From positions 164,410 to 211,039 of the forward strand of contig NZ_QFWW01000032.1 in the NCBI RefSeq assembly GCF_003265345.1: a stretch of 46,630 bases of DNA, in the 5' to 3' direction. Made by a program: the position numbers and the translations under genes. A model generated the notes under the pieces. The model ran no database searches. It was not told the origin of the DNA and worked only from the letters and a program-made list of their open reading frames with translations. The DNA is from Lentzea terrae (GTDB lineage Bacteria; Actinomycetota; Actinomycetes; Mycobacteriales; Pseudonocardiaceae). Positions 33,767 to 41,436 of the stretch are shown here, one piece after another (the stretch's first letter is position 1; each line of letters begins with the position of its first letter).

Positions 33767-34561
33767 ATGACTGACGAAATGCCCGACGGGGAACAGGAAC
33801 TCCGGAACTCGCGGGGACGGCCGCGGGTCATCGCCCACAACTCGAGCTCGGTGGACGGGCGGGTCACGTTGTCGCCGGGCGTGCTGCTGATGACCGACGA
33901 GCGCTGGCCGGTCTACAGCGGGTCCGGGTACGCGGACGTCAAGCGGCGCCATCATCCCCAGGTCATTCTGGAGGGCAGTGGATCGTTCGTCACCGACCAC
34001 CAGGAGGTTCCGGAGTTCCCGCCGTCGAAGGAAACGGCTCAGGAACTGCGGCAGCACCACCTTCCGGACCACATCACCGCGCTGGCGACCGACGGGTGGC
34101 TGGTCGTTCCGGACAGCCGCGGGCGGGTCCGCTGGGTCTACAAGCAGTTCCCCGGTCCGGACTGGAGCGGATGGCATCTGCTCGTGCTGGTGGCGGAAGC
34201 GACGCCCCTGGAATACCTGTCCTACCTTCGGCACGAGGGAATTCCCTACCTGCTGACCGGTGATCGTCACGTCGATCTGGAGACGGCACTGGACGAGCTC
34301 GGCGGCCGGCTCGGAGTCCAGACCGTCGTCTCCACCGGTGGCGGACGCCTGAACGGGGCGCTGCTGCGCGCCGGGCTGCTGGACGAGATCGAGATCGAGT
34401 TCGTGCCGATCGCCGTCGGCGGCACGACCACCCCCGCCCTGTTCACCGCCACCGACCTGCCGCCAGCCGCATCGCCGACGCCGCTGCGGTTGATCGAGGT
34501 CGAGCAGCGCTCCCGCGATCGAGTGCTGTTGCGCTATCAGGTCCTCGACCACAAGAGCTGA
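33767..34561 (+). CDS. RibD C-terminal/dihydrofolate-reductase-like protein
   Basis: The 264-residue protein matches the RibD_C fold: VIAHNSSSVDGRVTLSPG at the start, HHPQVILEGSGSFV, LSYLRHEGIPYLLTGDRHVDLETALDELGGRLGVQTVVSTGGGRLNGALLRAGLLDEIEIEFVPIAVGGTTTPALF. The TGGGRLNGALLRAGLLDE region binds NADPH in the family. Genuine RibD deaminase sequence is absent, so it is a stand-alone reductase with unknown substrate rather than a riboflavin enzyme. Spacing of 58 bp and the hairpin before it suggest its own transcription unit. Confidence 0.85.
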   Translation: MTDEMPDGEQELRNSRGRPRVIAHNSSSVDGRVTLSPGVLLMTDERWPVYSGSGYADVKRRHHPQVILEGSGSFVTDHQEVPEFPPSKETAQELRQHHLPDHITALATDGWLVVPDSRGRVRWVYKQFPGPDWSGWHLLVLVAEATPLEYLSYLRHEGIPYLLTGDRHVDLETALDELGGRLGVQTVVSTGGGRLNGALLRAGLLDEIEIEFVPIAVGGTTTPALFTATDLPPAASPTPLRLIEVEQRSRDRVLLRYQVLDHKS

Positions 34562-34600
34562 CGTGATCACGCGACTGGAGGAGGACCTCTACCCGGCACC

Positions 34601-35020
34601 CGTCTGACCGAGGCTCGCAACCTCCTGATGAGCCTCGGCGATAGGGCCAGTGACTTCCGGTTCATGGTTCGCGACAGGGCCGGCCGGTTCACCGCGTCGT
34701 TCGATACCGTTCTCGCGGACGCCGGTATCGACGTCGTGAAGATCCCGCCGCGGTGCCCGCGGGCGAACTGCTACGCCGAACGTTTCGTCGGCACCGTCAG
34801 ACGCGAGCTCACCGATCGACTGCTCATCATCAACGAGCACCACCTCAAGTCAGTGCTGAACCGCTACGTGTCCCACTACAACCAGCGGCGGCCACATCAA
34901 GCGCGACACCACACCCCACCGCGACCCGATCACCCGATCGCAATGCCCAGCCGTAGGTCCGTGCGACGCCGGAAAGTACTCGGCGGCTTGATCAACGAGT
35001 ACGAACCTGCGGCAGCCTGA
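34601..35020 (+). mobile_element. Insertion-sequence fragment: 3' part of an integrase-core transposase
   Basis: The frame reads ARNLLMSLGDRASDFRFMVRDRAGRFTASFDTVLADAGIDVVKIPPRCPRANCYAERFVGTVRRELTDRLLIINEHHLKSVLNRYVSHYNQRRPHQ. This is the C-terminal part of an rve/IS3-like integrase-core transposase, including the late catalytic Glu region (ANCYAERFVGTVRRE). The N-terminal helix-turn-helix and first catalytic Asp are absent and no ribosome binding site precedes it. I cannot define terminal repeats. The right edge cuts into the DUF3040 gene at about 35060. Confidence 0.85.
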
Positions 35021-35246
35021 TCGGCCAGGTCAGAGCCACCGGACCGCGTTTTGGCACCCCACACGCGGCCAGCAAGGTCAGTCCGGCGACATAGGTTGTC
35101 AGCAAGCCGATGGCGAACAGAGCGGTGCCGGACAACCGGAGATGCCACCGCGGCTTGCTCAGCTTTGTGGCGAATTCTGGGTCTTCTTGCGCGAGGTGTT
35201 GTTCTATCGCGTCCAGCTCACGCTTCTCGTGCTCGGTGAGTCCCAC
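34992..35246 (-). pseudogene. DUF3040 protein with C-terminus replaced by IS sequence
   Basis: GTG 35246 has GGGAGG four bases upstream. The product starts VGLTEHEKRELDAIEQHLAQEDPEFATKLSK, as DUF3040 proteins do, and has one helix (TALFAIGLLTTYVAGLTLLAA). It then changes to GVPKRGPVALTWPIRLPQVRTR, encoded by the antisense of the IS end. Compared with the intact paralog at 45154 (VGLPEDEQRELDDIEQRLAEDD), the second helix is gone. Confidence 0.72.
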
Positions 35247-36220
35247 CTTGCCTCCCGGTTCTGAGGTGCCCGGTTCCTTGCCTGCGCGCGCCGCACATAC
35301 GGGCGCAGTGTGCGTTCCCACCAACTCAGAGCCTGATCGGAGTCGGGGAAGATGTCCAGTGCGTCACCCAGCAGTTCGGCGCCGCCGAGTGCGAGCGAGA
35401 CGCAGCGCTCGGCGTGCGGTCCGAGGTACCACGCGGCGTCACCGATCAGCACGATTCGCCTGTGCACCCATCGATCTGTCCGCGCCCAGCCGCTGCTCGG
35501 TTCACCGTCCACTCGCGACACGAGTTCGGGTACGAGCCAGCCGAGGTCGGCGAACTGCTGCTGCCAGGGGGTGCCCGGTGCGTGCCGCCAGGCGAAGGAC
35601 ACGGCGGACTGCTTGTCCCGCAGGGGATGCAGTCGAAGGGATCTGGTGGCGAGATGCATCGACACGGCACACGACGAAGCCAGCTCGATCCGGCCGGACA
35701 GCGTCGACCAGCGCGGCAGATCGTCGTCAGGAGGGGAGAAGACTGCGTCCCTGATGGCGGAGCACGCTCCGTCGGCACCCACGACCAGGTCGAACCAGTC
35801 CTCGTCGCCGTTGGCGAACGTGGCGGTGACGCCGCAATCGTCCGCGACGAGATCAGGCACGCGCGTGTCGTGGCGGCGCGCTGCCTCGCCGATGACGTCG
35901 TTCAGCACGGCGACGACGTCGTCCCGGTCCAGCACGGGGTGCCGTGGAGAAGGCTTGGGGTGTACCGCGAGCGGTACGCCGGCGCTGTCGACCTGGACGA
36001 GAGCGCACCGGGGTTGGCGTCGTTGGGTGAGTGCCGGCAACAGACCCAGCCGGCGTGCCGCGTCGAGGCCGAAGTCGGTGAGAGCCGCGGGAACTCCGTC
36101 GAATCGCGGGGGAGTGCCGGTGGTCAGCACAGTGACGTCCCAGTCGCTGCGCAGCAGACGGTAGGTGGTGGCGAGGCCGCTGGTGCCCTCGCCTACGACG
36201 AGCGCTCTTCTGGTGAGCAT
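35204..36220 (-). CDS. FAD-dependent monooxygenase
   Basis: ATG 36220 with AGGGGAA upstream gives 338 residues. Flavoprotein hydroxylase motifs are present: ALVVGEGTSGLATTYRLL (FAD Rossmann motif), DWFDLVVGADGACSAIRDAVF (DG motif) and RRIVLIGDAAWYLGPHAERCVSLALGGAELLGDAL (GD motif), placing it in the PHBH/TetX-like class. The substrate is unknown. The last 40 bp overlap the DUF3040 start. A copy of the 25-nt leader element lies 29 bp upstream of its start, and a -10-like TATCCT precedes that element. Confidence 0.88.
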   Translation of the reverse strand: MLTRRALVVGEGTSGLATTYRLLRSDWDVTVLTTGTPPRFDGVPAALTDFGLDAARRLGLLPALTQRRQPRCALVQVDSAGVPLAVHPKPSPRHPVLDRDDVVAVLNDVIGEAARRHDTRVPDLVADDCGVTATFANGDEDWFDLVVGADGACSAIRDAVFSPPDDDLPRWSTLSGRIELASSCAVSMHLATRSLRLHPLRDKQSAVSFAWRHAPGTPWQQQFADLGWLVPELVSRVDGEPSSGWARTDRWVHRRIVLIGDAAWYLGPHAERCVSLALGGAELLGDALDIFPDSDQALSWWERTLRPYVRRAQARNRAPQNREARWDSPSTRSVSWTR

Positions 36221-36248
36221 GACTTCCCCTTCGCGCAGGACATCGTCA

Positions 36249-36273
36249 CGCCGACCAGCCTTCCCGGCACACC
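36249..36273 (-). promoter_or_regulatory. Leader element copy 1 (before the FAD monooxygenase)
   Basis: The minus strand contains the 25-nt element with core GCCGGGAAGGCTGGTCGGC, preceded by GGTGT. It begins roughly ten bases after a TATCCT -10-like hexamer (minus strand, 36287-36282), so it lies at the 5' end of the predicted message. Confidence 0.65.
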
Positions 36274-36368
36274 GCTGTCCAGGATAGGCGGTCGGGTTCG
36301 TCCCGGAAACCGCTTCTCGGCTCAGGCTCGGAGAAACCTCGGCGCGGTGTGGTTGTAGGCTGTCCCCA

Positions 36369-36407
36369 GGTGTGCCGGGAAGCCTGGTCGGCGTCGTGAA
36401 TGACGCC
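36369..36407 (+). promoter_or_regulatory. Leader element copy 2 (before the methyltransferase)
   Basis: The element at 36369-36393 (core GCCGGGAAGCCTGGTCGGC) is followed by a hairpin, GGCGTC (36390-36395) / GACGCC (36402-36407), that uses the element's last bases. The GAGGAG ribosome binding site at 36415-36420 is 7 bases beyond, so folding could affect initiation. Confidence 0.68.
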
Positions 36408-36424
36408 GTCTTCGAGGAGCTTTC

Positions 36425-37279
36425 ATGGACACCGCCGTCGCCGGTACGGCCATCGGACCGATGGTCATCGCCGCAGTGGATCAGTACGAGGAACACCCGC
36501 TGGTGCGGGACGAGTTCGCGGCGCGCATCCTGCCCGCTTCCGGACGGTTGGCGGTGGCTGCCGCCCGCTGGCGACCTGTGCGCAAAGCGTTGTTCGCCGC
36601 GACGGAGAAGAAGATTCCCGGGTTGTGGGCGAGCATGTTGTGCCGCAAGCGCTACATCGACGAGCAACTGGATGCCACGGATGCTGATGTCGTCGTGGTG
36701 CTTGGTGCAGGGTTCGACACGCGCGGCTGCCGGTCGCGCGGCAGGCGGGTGTTCGAGGTCGACCTCCCGCCCAATGTCGAGAGCAAACGAGCCCGGTTGC
36801 GCGCGATCTTCGGCGACGTTCCGCCGGACCTCACCCTGGTCCCCATCGACTTCGAGACGCAGCACCTGGACACGGTGCTCGCTGACCACGGCTACCGTGC
36901 GGACCTGCCGACGCTGTTCATCTGGGAAGCGGTCACGCAGTACCTGACCGAGGACGCTGTTCGCGCGACGTTCGGCTTTATGGCGCAGGCGCCTGCGGGC
37001 AGCGAGCTGGTGTTCACGTTCGTGCGCAAGGACTTTCTCGACGGAACCGCGTTGTTCGGTGGCGAGTCGGCTTACCGCGAGTTCGTGGGCAAGCGCCGGA
37101 TGTGGAAGTTCGGGCTGCTGTCGGACGAGGTGGCGGGCTTCCTGGAGCCGTACGGATGGGCCGAGGTCGAGCAGCTGGGGCCGCGCGAGTTCACCGAGCG
37201 GTACGTCGCGTCCTCGGGGCGCTCGTTGCCGGTGAGCGAGATCGAACGCACCGTGCGTTGCGCCAAGGTTGCCCGCTGA
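36425..37279 (+). CDS. SAM-dependent methyltransferase, PF04072 (LCMT-like)
   Basis: The 284-residue protein has the leucine-carboxyl-methyltransferase/YktD-like fold: LCRKRYIDEQLDATDADVVVVLGAGFDTRG (SAM loop GAGFDTR), VFEVDLPPNVESKRARL (acidic SAM residue), LIWEAVTQYLTEDAVRATFGFM near 175 (read as FIWEAVTQYL). ATG 36425 has GAGGAG. These proteins are common in mycobacteria and relatives and often methylate polyketide-type acids. The stop overlaps the ABC ATPase ATG (TGATG), so it forms an operon with an exporter. The natural substrate is unknown. Confidence 0.92.
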   Translation: MDTAVAGTAIGPMVIAAVDQYEEHPLVRDEFAARILPASGRLAVAAARWRPVRKALFAATEKKIPGLWASMLCRKRYIDEQLDATDADVVVVLGAGFDTRGCRSRGRRVFEVDLPPNVESKRARLRAIFGDVPPDLTLVPIDFETQHLDTVLADHGYRADLPTLFIWEAVTQYLTEDAVRATFGFMAQAPAGSELVFTFVRKDFLDGTALFGGESAYREFVGKRRMWKFGLLSDEVAGFLEPYGWAEVEQLGPREFTERYVASSGRSLPVSEIERTVRCAKVAR

Positions 37280-38187
37280 TGGCACCGGTGATCGAGGCGC
37301 GTGGACTGACCAAGCGCTACGCCACCGTCGTGGCAGTGGACGAGCTCGACCTCCGCATCACCGCGGGGGAGATCTACGGGTTGCTCGGCCTCAACGGCGC
37401 CGGCAAGACCACGACCATCCGGATGCTGCTCGGCATGGTCCGGCCGACCAGCGGAGTTGTCCGGGTGCTGGGTGCCGCGGTCCGGCCTGGCGCACAGGCT
37501 GCGTGGTCGAGGGTGGGTTACCTCGTCGAGACACCCGCCGCCTACCCGGAGCTCACGGTGCGGGAGAACCTGGCGGTGGCGGCGCGCCTGCGTGCCCTGC
37601 GTGGATCGCACCACGTCGACGAGGTCATCGAGCGGCTGAGGTTGACCGCCTACGCCGGCCAGAGCGCGCGGACGTTGTCGCTGGGCAACGCGCAACGACT
37701 CGGCCTGGCCAAGGCGCTGCTGCACAAACCCGATCTGCTGATCCTCGACGAACCCGCGAACGGCCTGGATCCCGCCGGTGTTGCGGAAATCCGCGACCTG
37801 CTGCGCGAACTGAGTCAGGAGCACGGGGTGACCGTGGTGTTGTCGAGCCACATCCTCACCGAGGTCACGCGGCTGGCGACGCGCATCGGCGTCATCCACC
37901 GCGGGCGGCTGGTCCGCGAGCTGGAGGCGGGCGATCTCACCGCACACCTGCGTCAGCGGCTCAGCGTGTCGGCTCGTGACCTGGAAGCGGCCGAGCTCGC
38001 GCTGATCGCCGCGGGCTTCATCCCGATCAGATCCGCCGCTGACGATCTCGTCCTGGCCGACGCCCGAGCGGTGCGGGAACCCGATGCGGTCGCCACCGCG
38101 CTCGTCGCTGCCGGTTGCCCGCCGACCCGCCTCGTCGTCGAGCAGGACGACCTGGAGACCTTCTTCCTGCGGGTGGTGGAAGCGTGA
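37279..38187 (+). CDS. ABC transporter ATP-binding protein
   Basis: The 302-residue ATPase has Walker A (GLNGAGKTT), Q-loop region (VGYLVETPAAYPELTVREN), a signature LSLGNAQRLGLAKAL, Walker B LLILDEPANGLDP and the H-loop SSHIL. The C-terminal 80 residues form the regulatory extension typical of ABC-2 exporters (CcmA/DrrA class). The signature has N for the usual G/Q position (LSxGxxQR is kept). It works with the permease encoded next, which starts by GTGA overlap. Confidence 0.94.
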   Translation: MAPVIEARGLTKRYATVVAVDELDLRITAGEIYGLLGLNGAGKTTTIRMLLGMVRPTSGVVRVLGAAVRPGAQAAWSRVGYLVETPAAYPELTVRENLAVAARLRALRGSHHVDEVIERLRLTAYAGQSARTLSLGNAQRLGLAKALLHKPDLLILDEPANGLDPAGVAEIRDLLRELSQEHGVTVVLSSHILTEVTRLATRIGVIHRGRLVRELEAGDLTAHLRQRLSVSARDLEAAELALIAAGFIPIRSAADDLVLADARAVREPDAVATALVAAGCPPTRLVVEQDDLETFFLRVVEA

Positions 38188-38963
38188 TCAACGCCCTGGC
38201 GACCGAGATCCTCAAGGCGCGCCGGTCCCACGTGCCGTGGGTGACCGCTGTCGCGTTCACCGTCGCCGCGGCGGTCGGCGGGCTGTTCATGTTCATCCTG
38301 CAGGACCAGGACCGTGCCCGCTCTCTCGGCTTGATCGGGACCAAGGCCGCGCTGGTCGGCGGTGAGGCGGATTGGCCGACGTACTTCGCCTTCCTCGCCC
38401 AGACCACCGCGGTCGGCGGCATGCTCGTCTTCGGCCTGGTCTCGGTGTGGCTGTTCGGGCGCGAGTTCAGCCAGAACACCGTCAAGGACCTGCTGGCGCT
38501 GCCCACCTCCCGCACCACCATCGTCGCGGCGAAGTTCGTCGTGGCACTGGCGTGGTGCCTGATTCTGGCCGTGCAGCTGGTGCTGCTCGGTTTGCTGATC
38601 GGCGCGGTGCTCGGACTGCCGGGCTGGTCTGGTGAAGTGGCGGCTTCGGGCGTGGCGATGATCGCCGCGACCGCGGTGATGACGATGCTGCTCACCACGC
38701 CGGTAGCCCTCGCGTCCAGTGTGGGCAGGGGATACCTGCCGGGCGTCGGCGTGATGATGACGGCCGTGTTCTGCGCGCAGGTCGTCGCCGCGCTCGGCTA
38801 CGGCCAGTACTTCCCGTGGTCGGTACCGGCGTTGTTCAGCGGACTGGCCGGTCCGGACCGGGTCTCGCCAGGACTGTTCGGCGTGCTGCTGGTGGTGCTG
38901 GTCGGAGCGGCGGGAGTGGCGGCGACCGCGCTGTGGTGGCGCAACGCCGATCAGGATCGCTGA
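38184..38963 (+). CDS. ABC-2 type permease
   Basis: The 259-residue protein has six hydrophobic segments (at about 20-42, 70-95, 118-148, 155-178, 185-208 and 230-252) and the ABC-2 permease motif WLFGREFSQNTVKDLLALPTSRTTIVAAK. GTG 38184 overlaps the ATPase stop. It forms the membrane channel of the exporter. The 3' end overlaps the convergent DUF6653 gene by 13 bp. Confidence 0.9.
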   Translation: MINALATEILKARRSHVPWVTAVAFTVAAAVGGLFMFILQDQDRARSLGLIGTKAALVGGEADWPTYFAFLAQTTAVGGMLVFGLVSVWLFGREFSQNTVKDLLALPTSRTTIVAAKFVVALAWCLILAVQLVLLGLLIGAVLGLPGWSGEVAASGVAMIAATAVMTMLLTTPVALASSVGRGYLPGVGVMMTAVFCAQVVAALGYGQYFPWSVPALFSGLAGPDRVSPGLFGVLLVVLVGAAGVAATALWWRNADQDR

Positions 38964-39433
38964 GCCCGGTGTCGTTCCCACAGCCAGCCGAAGCGGTCGA
39001 TCCGCCACAGCTGGGCCACGACGACCATCGTCGTGCCGAAGATCGTGGGCCAGACCTCCAGGGCGATCAGGCCCCAGAGGATCATGCCGAACCCGATGAG
39101 GCCGAGGGTGACCAGCAGCCGCAACACCTTGCGGTGGTCCGGTGGCACCAGATCGCGGTCCTGCAGCCAGGCGCGTTCGCCGTAGATGCCGCGTGCTGCC
39201 CAGCTACGTGGTTCGCACACCGGCGGGAACGCCCTGGGGTTGATGAACAACCAGATGACCACAGCGCCTGTCGGCACGAGACTCCACCAGCCGATCCACG
39301 TGCGGCTCCAGATCGCCAGCAGTGCCAAGGGAATCGCGGCGAACCTCGTCCAGACGCTCCACGGGTTGGCGTGTCGCTGCCATGCCTCGTCGGTCATGCC
39401 GAAGGTCTTCGCCACGCGGTCAGCTACGTCCAT
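38951..39433 (-). CDS. DUF6653 family membrane protein
   Basis: The 160-residue product begins MDVADRVAKTFGMTDEAWQRHANPWSVWTRF, followed by four hydrophobic stretches. WxRHANPWSVWTR, WLFINPRAFPP and WAARGIYGERAWL are features I associate with DUF6653. Function unknown. ATG 39433 lies inside the end of the glycosyltransferase gene (14-bp overlap), making it the third gene of the TetR-glycosyltransferase operon. Confidence 0.8.
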   Translation of the reverse strand: MDVADRVAKTFGMTDEAWQRHANPWSVWTRFAAIPLALLAIWSRTWIGWWSLVPTGAVVIWLFINPRAFPPVCEPRSWAARGIYGERAWLQDRDLVPPDHRKVLRLLVTLGLIGFGMILWGLIALEVWPTIFGTTMVVVAQLWRIDRFGWLWERHRAQRS

Positions 39434-40670
39434 TGCGGATCCTCTCCAGTTCGCGCACCGCGACGCCGACACCGTTCTCCGCGCGGACTTGCTCGCCGAG
39501 CTCGGCGGCGCGCTGCCGGATGGCGGGATCGTTCGCGGCGTGCGTGATCGCTTCGGCGAGCGCGGTGACGGCGAGCTTCTTGTGGGGAAGTGGTTGCGGG
39601 GCAACACCGACGGCGTGCATTCGCTGTGCCCAGTGGGGTTGATCGGCGACGAACGGACAGACGACCTGCGGCACACCCGCGGCCAGCGCCGCGGCGGTCG
39701 TCCCTCCACCGCCGTGGTGCACCACCGCGGCCACGTTGCCGAACAGCCAGTCGTGCGGTGCCTGATCGATCACGAGGACGTCGTCTGACGAGCGTGCGGC
39801 AAGGCCACCCCATCCGGTCGCGATGATCGCCCGCACCCCCGCCGCCCGGACGGCCTCGGCGACGATGTCACCGGTGCGCCGGGCGTCTCGTCCGGCCATG
39901 CTGCCGAATCCGATGTACACCGGCGCCGGCTCGGCCTCCAGGAACGCCTTCAGGGCGGCGTCGGGTGTCCAGGTCTTGGCGCGTGGCAGGTACCAGAAAC
40001 CGGTGGTGCGCACGGATTGCGGCCAGTTCGGATCGACCGGCGTCACGAGTGAGCTGAACGCCTGCAACACCACCGCGTGGCCAGGGCCGCGACCGCGCGG
40101 CAGGCCGAGATCGTTGACACGCCAGGCGTTGACGATGCCCGAATAGGCACGCAGGGTGGCCGACACCGTCAGGTAAGTGGCGCGGTTGAGAAACCTCGGC
40201 ACTCGAGGCAGCGGCACCATCGGGCACGGGAACTCCGACGTGGGCACCCAGCCGGGCTGGAGCGTGGCCAGCACAGCCGGCACGCGGAGCAGTTCGGCCG
40301 CGTGCTGCGCGGGCACGCTCGGTGTGTGCACGAGCAGATCCGCGCCGCAGGACCGTGCGACCGCACCGACATCGCGCAGCACGTCCGCCATCAACGGCTT
40401 GATGCGCCGGATCGTCGAGATCGCCGTGATCTTGCCTCGGACACCGCGGTACCCGCTCTCGATCGCCTTCACCATGGCCGGGTCGCGGAGCAGCCGGTTC
40501 GGTCCCTCGTCGAGCGGCGCGAACTCCACATCGTGCGCGGCAGCGCTGTCGGCGAACGACTCCGGCGCAGCCAGCACAGCGTCGTGACCCGCCTGCCGGA
40601 GAGCCACCGCAAGCGCTAGAAACGGTTGCACATCACCACGTGTGCCGTGGGTGACCAGCAACGCCCTCAC
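39420..40670 (-). CDS. GT1-family glycosyltransferase
   Basis: The 416-residue protein starts MRALLVTHGTRGDVQPFLALAVALRQAGHDAVLAAPESF and has the nucleotide-sugar motif APHDWLFGNVAAVVHHGGGGTTAAALAAGVPQVVCPFVADQPHWAQRM. This is the GT-B fold of UDP-sugar-dependent sterol, flavonoid or antibiotic glycosyltransferases. SMAGRDARRTGD marks the linker to the C-domain. GTG 40670 overlaps the tetR stop (GTGA). Its acceptor is unknown; the adjacent TetR suggests induction by a small hydrophobic compound. Confidence 0.92.
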   Translation of the reverse strand: MRALLVTHGTRGDVQPFLALAVALRQAGHDAVLAAPESFADSAAAHDVEFAPLDEGPNRLLRDPAMVKAIESGYRGVRGKITAISTIRRIKPLMADVLRDVGAVARSCGADLLVHTPSVPAQHAAELLRVPAVLATLQPGWVPTSEFPCPMVPLPRVPRFLNRATYLTVSATLRAYSGIVNAWRVNDLGLPRGRGPGHAVVLQAFSSLVTPVDPNWPQSVRTTGFWYLPRAKTWTPDAALKAFLEAEPAPVYIGFGSMAGRDARRTGDIVAEAVRAAGVRAIIATGWGGLAARSSDDVLVIDQAPHDWLFGNVAAVVHHGGGGTTAAALAAGVPQVVCPFVADQPHWAQRMHAVGVAPQPLPHKKLAVTALAEAITHAANDPAIRQRAAELGEQVRAENGVGVAVRELERIRNGRS

Positions 40671-41275
40671 GGCCGTGTCCTTTCGCCGATCGCGGTGAAC
40701 GCGGCCAGCCAGCGGTCGTCGGCGAACAGTCCGTGGGTGAGCATTTCCAGACCGGCTCGGGCGCCACGCACCGCGGTCGCGGTCTCTGCCGGGTCGCCGC
40801 CGAGCAGGCGGCCAACGTGGTCACCGAGCACCAGTGGTGCCAACAACCACGACACGTAGGTGACGGCTCGCGCCCGAGCGTCCGCGGACTCGTGCACCCA
40901 GCCTTCCTCTTCGCCGGTGGCGAGCCACGCCTCGGTGCGTTCGACGATCTCGGCGAACAAAGCACCGGCCGCAGGCGTGTCATCAAGCAACGCCCTCGCC
41001 AAGTAACGCCGGACCGGTGTCGCCGCCTGCAGAATCTCGCCCAACGCTTCGGTGGCGGCCTCGCCGCCGCTGCGGATCGAGTCGAGAACGTAGTCGTCGC
41101 ACGCCTGCCGGAGCCCTTCCTTGGAACCGAAGTGGTGCACGACCAACGCCGGTGACACTCCCGCATCCGCGGCCACCGCGCGGACCGAGGTTCCGGCGAT
41201 GCCGTCGGTACCGAACCGGGCGAGTGCCGCGTCGCGGATACGAGCCCGCGCTGTCAGATCGGAGGCTGAACGCAT
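40667..41275 (-). CDS. TetR family regulator
   Basis: The 202-residue protein has an N-terminal TetR helix-turn-helix: TARARIRDAALARFGTDGIAGTSVRAVAADAGVSPALVVHHFGSKEGLRQACDDYV. A helical ligand-binding domain follows. ATG 41275 lies about ten bases after an AATAAT-like -10 with no ribosome binding site, so the message may be leaderless. The palindrome at 41287-41300 is the probable operator. It probably represses itself and the glycosyltransferase-DUF6653 pair. Confidence 0.93.
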   Translation of the reverse strand: MRSASDLTARARIRDAALARFGTDGIAGTSVRAVAADAGVSPALVVHHFGSKEGLRQACDDYVLDSIRSGGEAATEALGEILQAATPVRRYLARALLDDTPAAGALFAEIVERTEAWLATGEEEGWVHESADARARAVTYVSWLLAPLVLGDHVGRLLGGDPAETATAVRGARAGLEMLTHGLFADDRWLAAFTAIGERTRP

Positions 41276-41286
41276 GTTCTGATTAT

Positions 41287-41300
41287 TGAACAGTTGTTCA
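41287..41300 (-). promoter_or_regulatory. TetR operator TGAACA-GT-TGTTCA
   Basis: A 14-bp palindrome with perfect 6-base arms lies 12 bp upstream of the tetR ATG, overlapping the predicted promoter. A further TGTTC half-site is at 41275-41279. Confidence 0.75.
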
Positions 41301-41358
41301 GTCGCTGTCCAGGCCAGTCGGTTTGCTTTGCGCGGGTCTTTACGGCATCTTTGCGCGC

Positions 41359-41419
41359 GGAGCGCCGGGAAGTCTGGTCGGCAACGCTCATCACGGATCT
41401 CGTGGTGGGCCTGGCCGAC
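41359..41419 (+). promoter_or_regulatory. Leader element copy 3 (before the CPA antiporter)
   Basis: The element at 41359-41383 (core GCCGGGAAGTCTGGTCGGC) lies after a TACGGC -10-like hexamer. Its 3' bases GTCGGC (41377-41382) can pair with GCCGAC at 41414-41419, 17 bp before ATG 41437. Confidence 0.65.
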
Positions 41420-41436
41420 GTGGACGGGGTTCGTTG

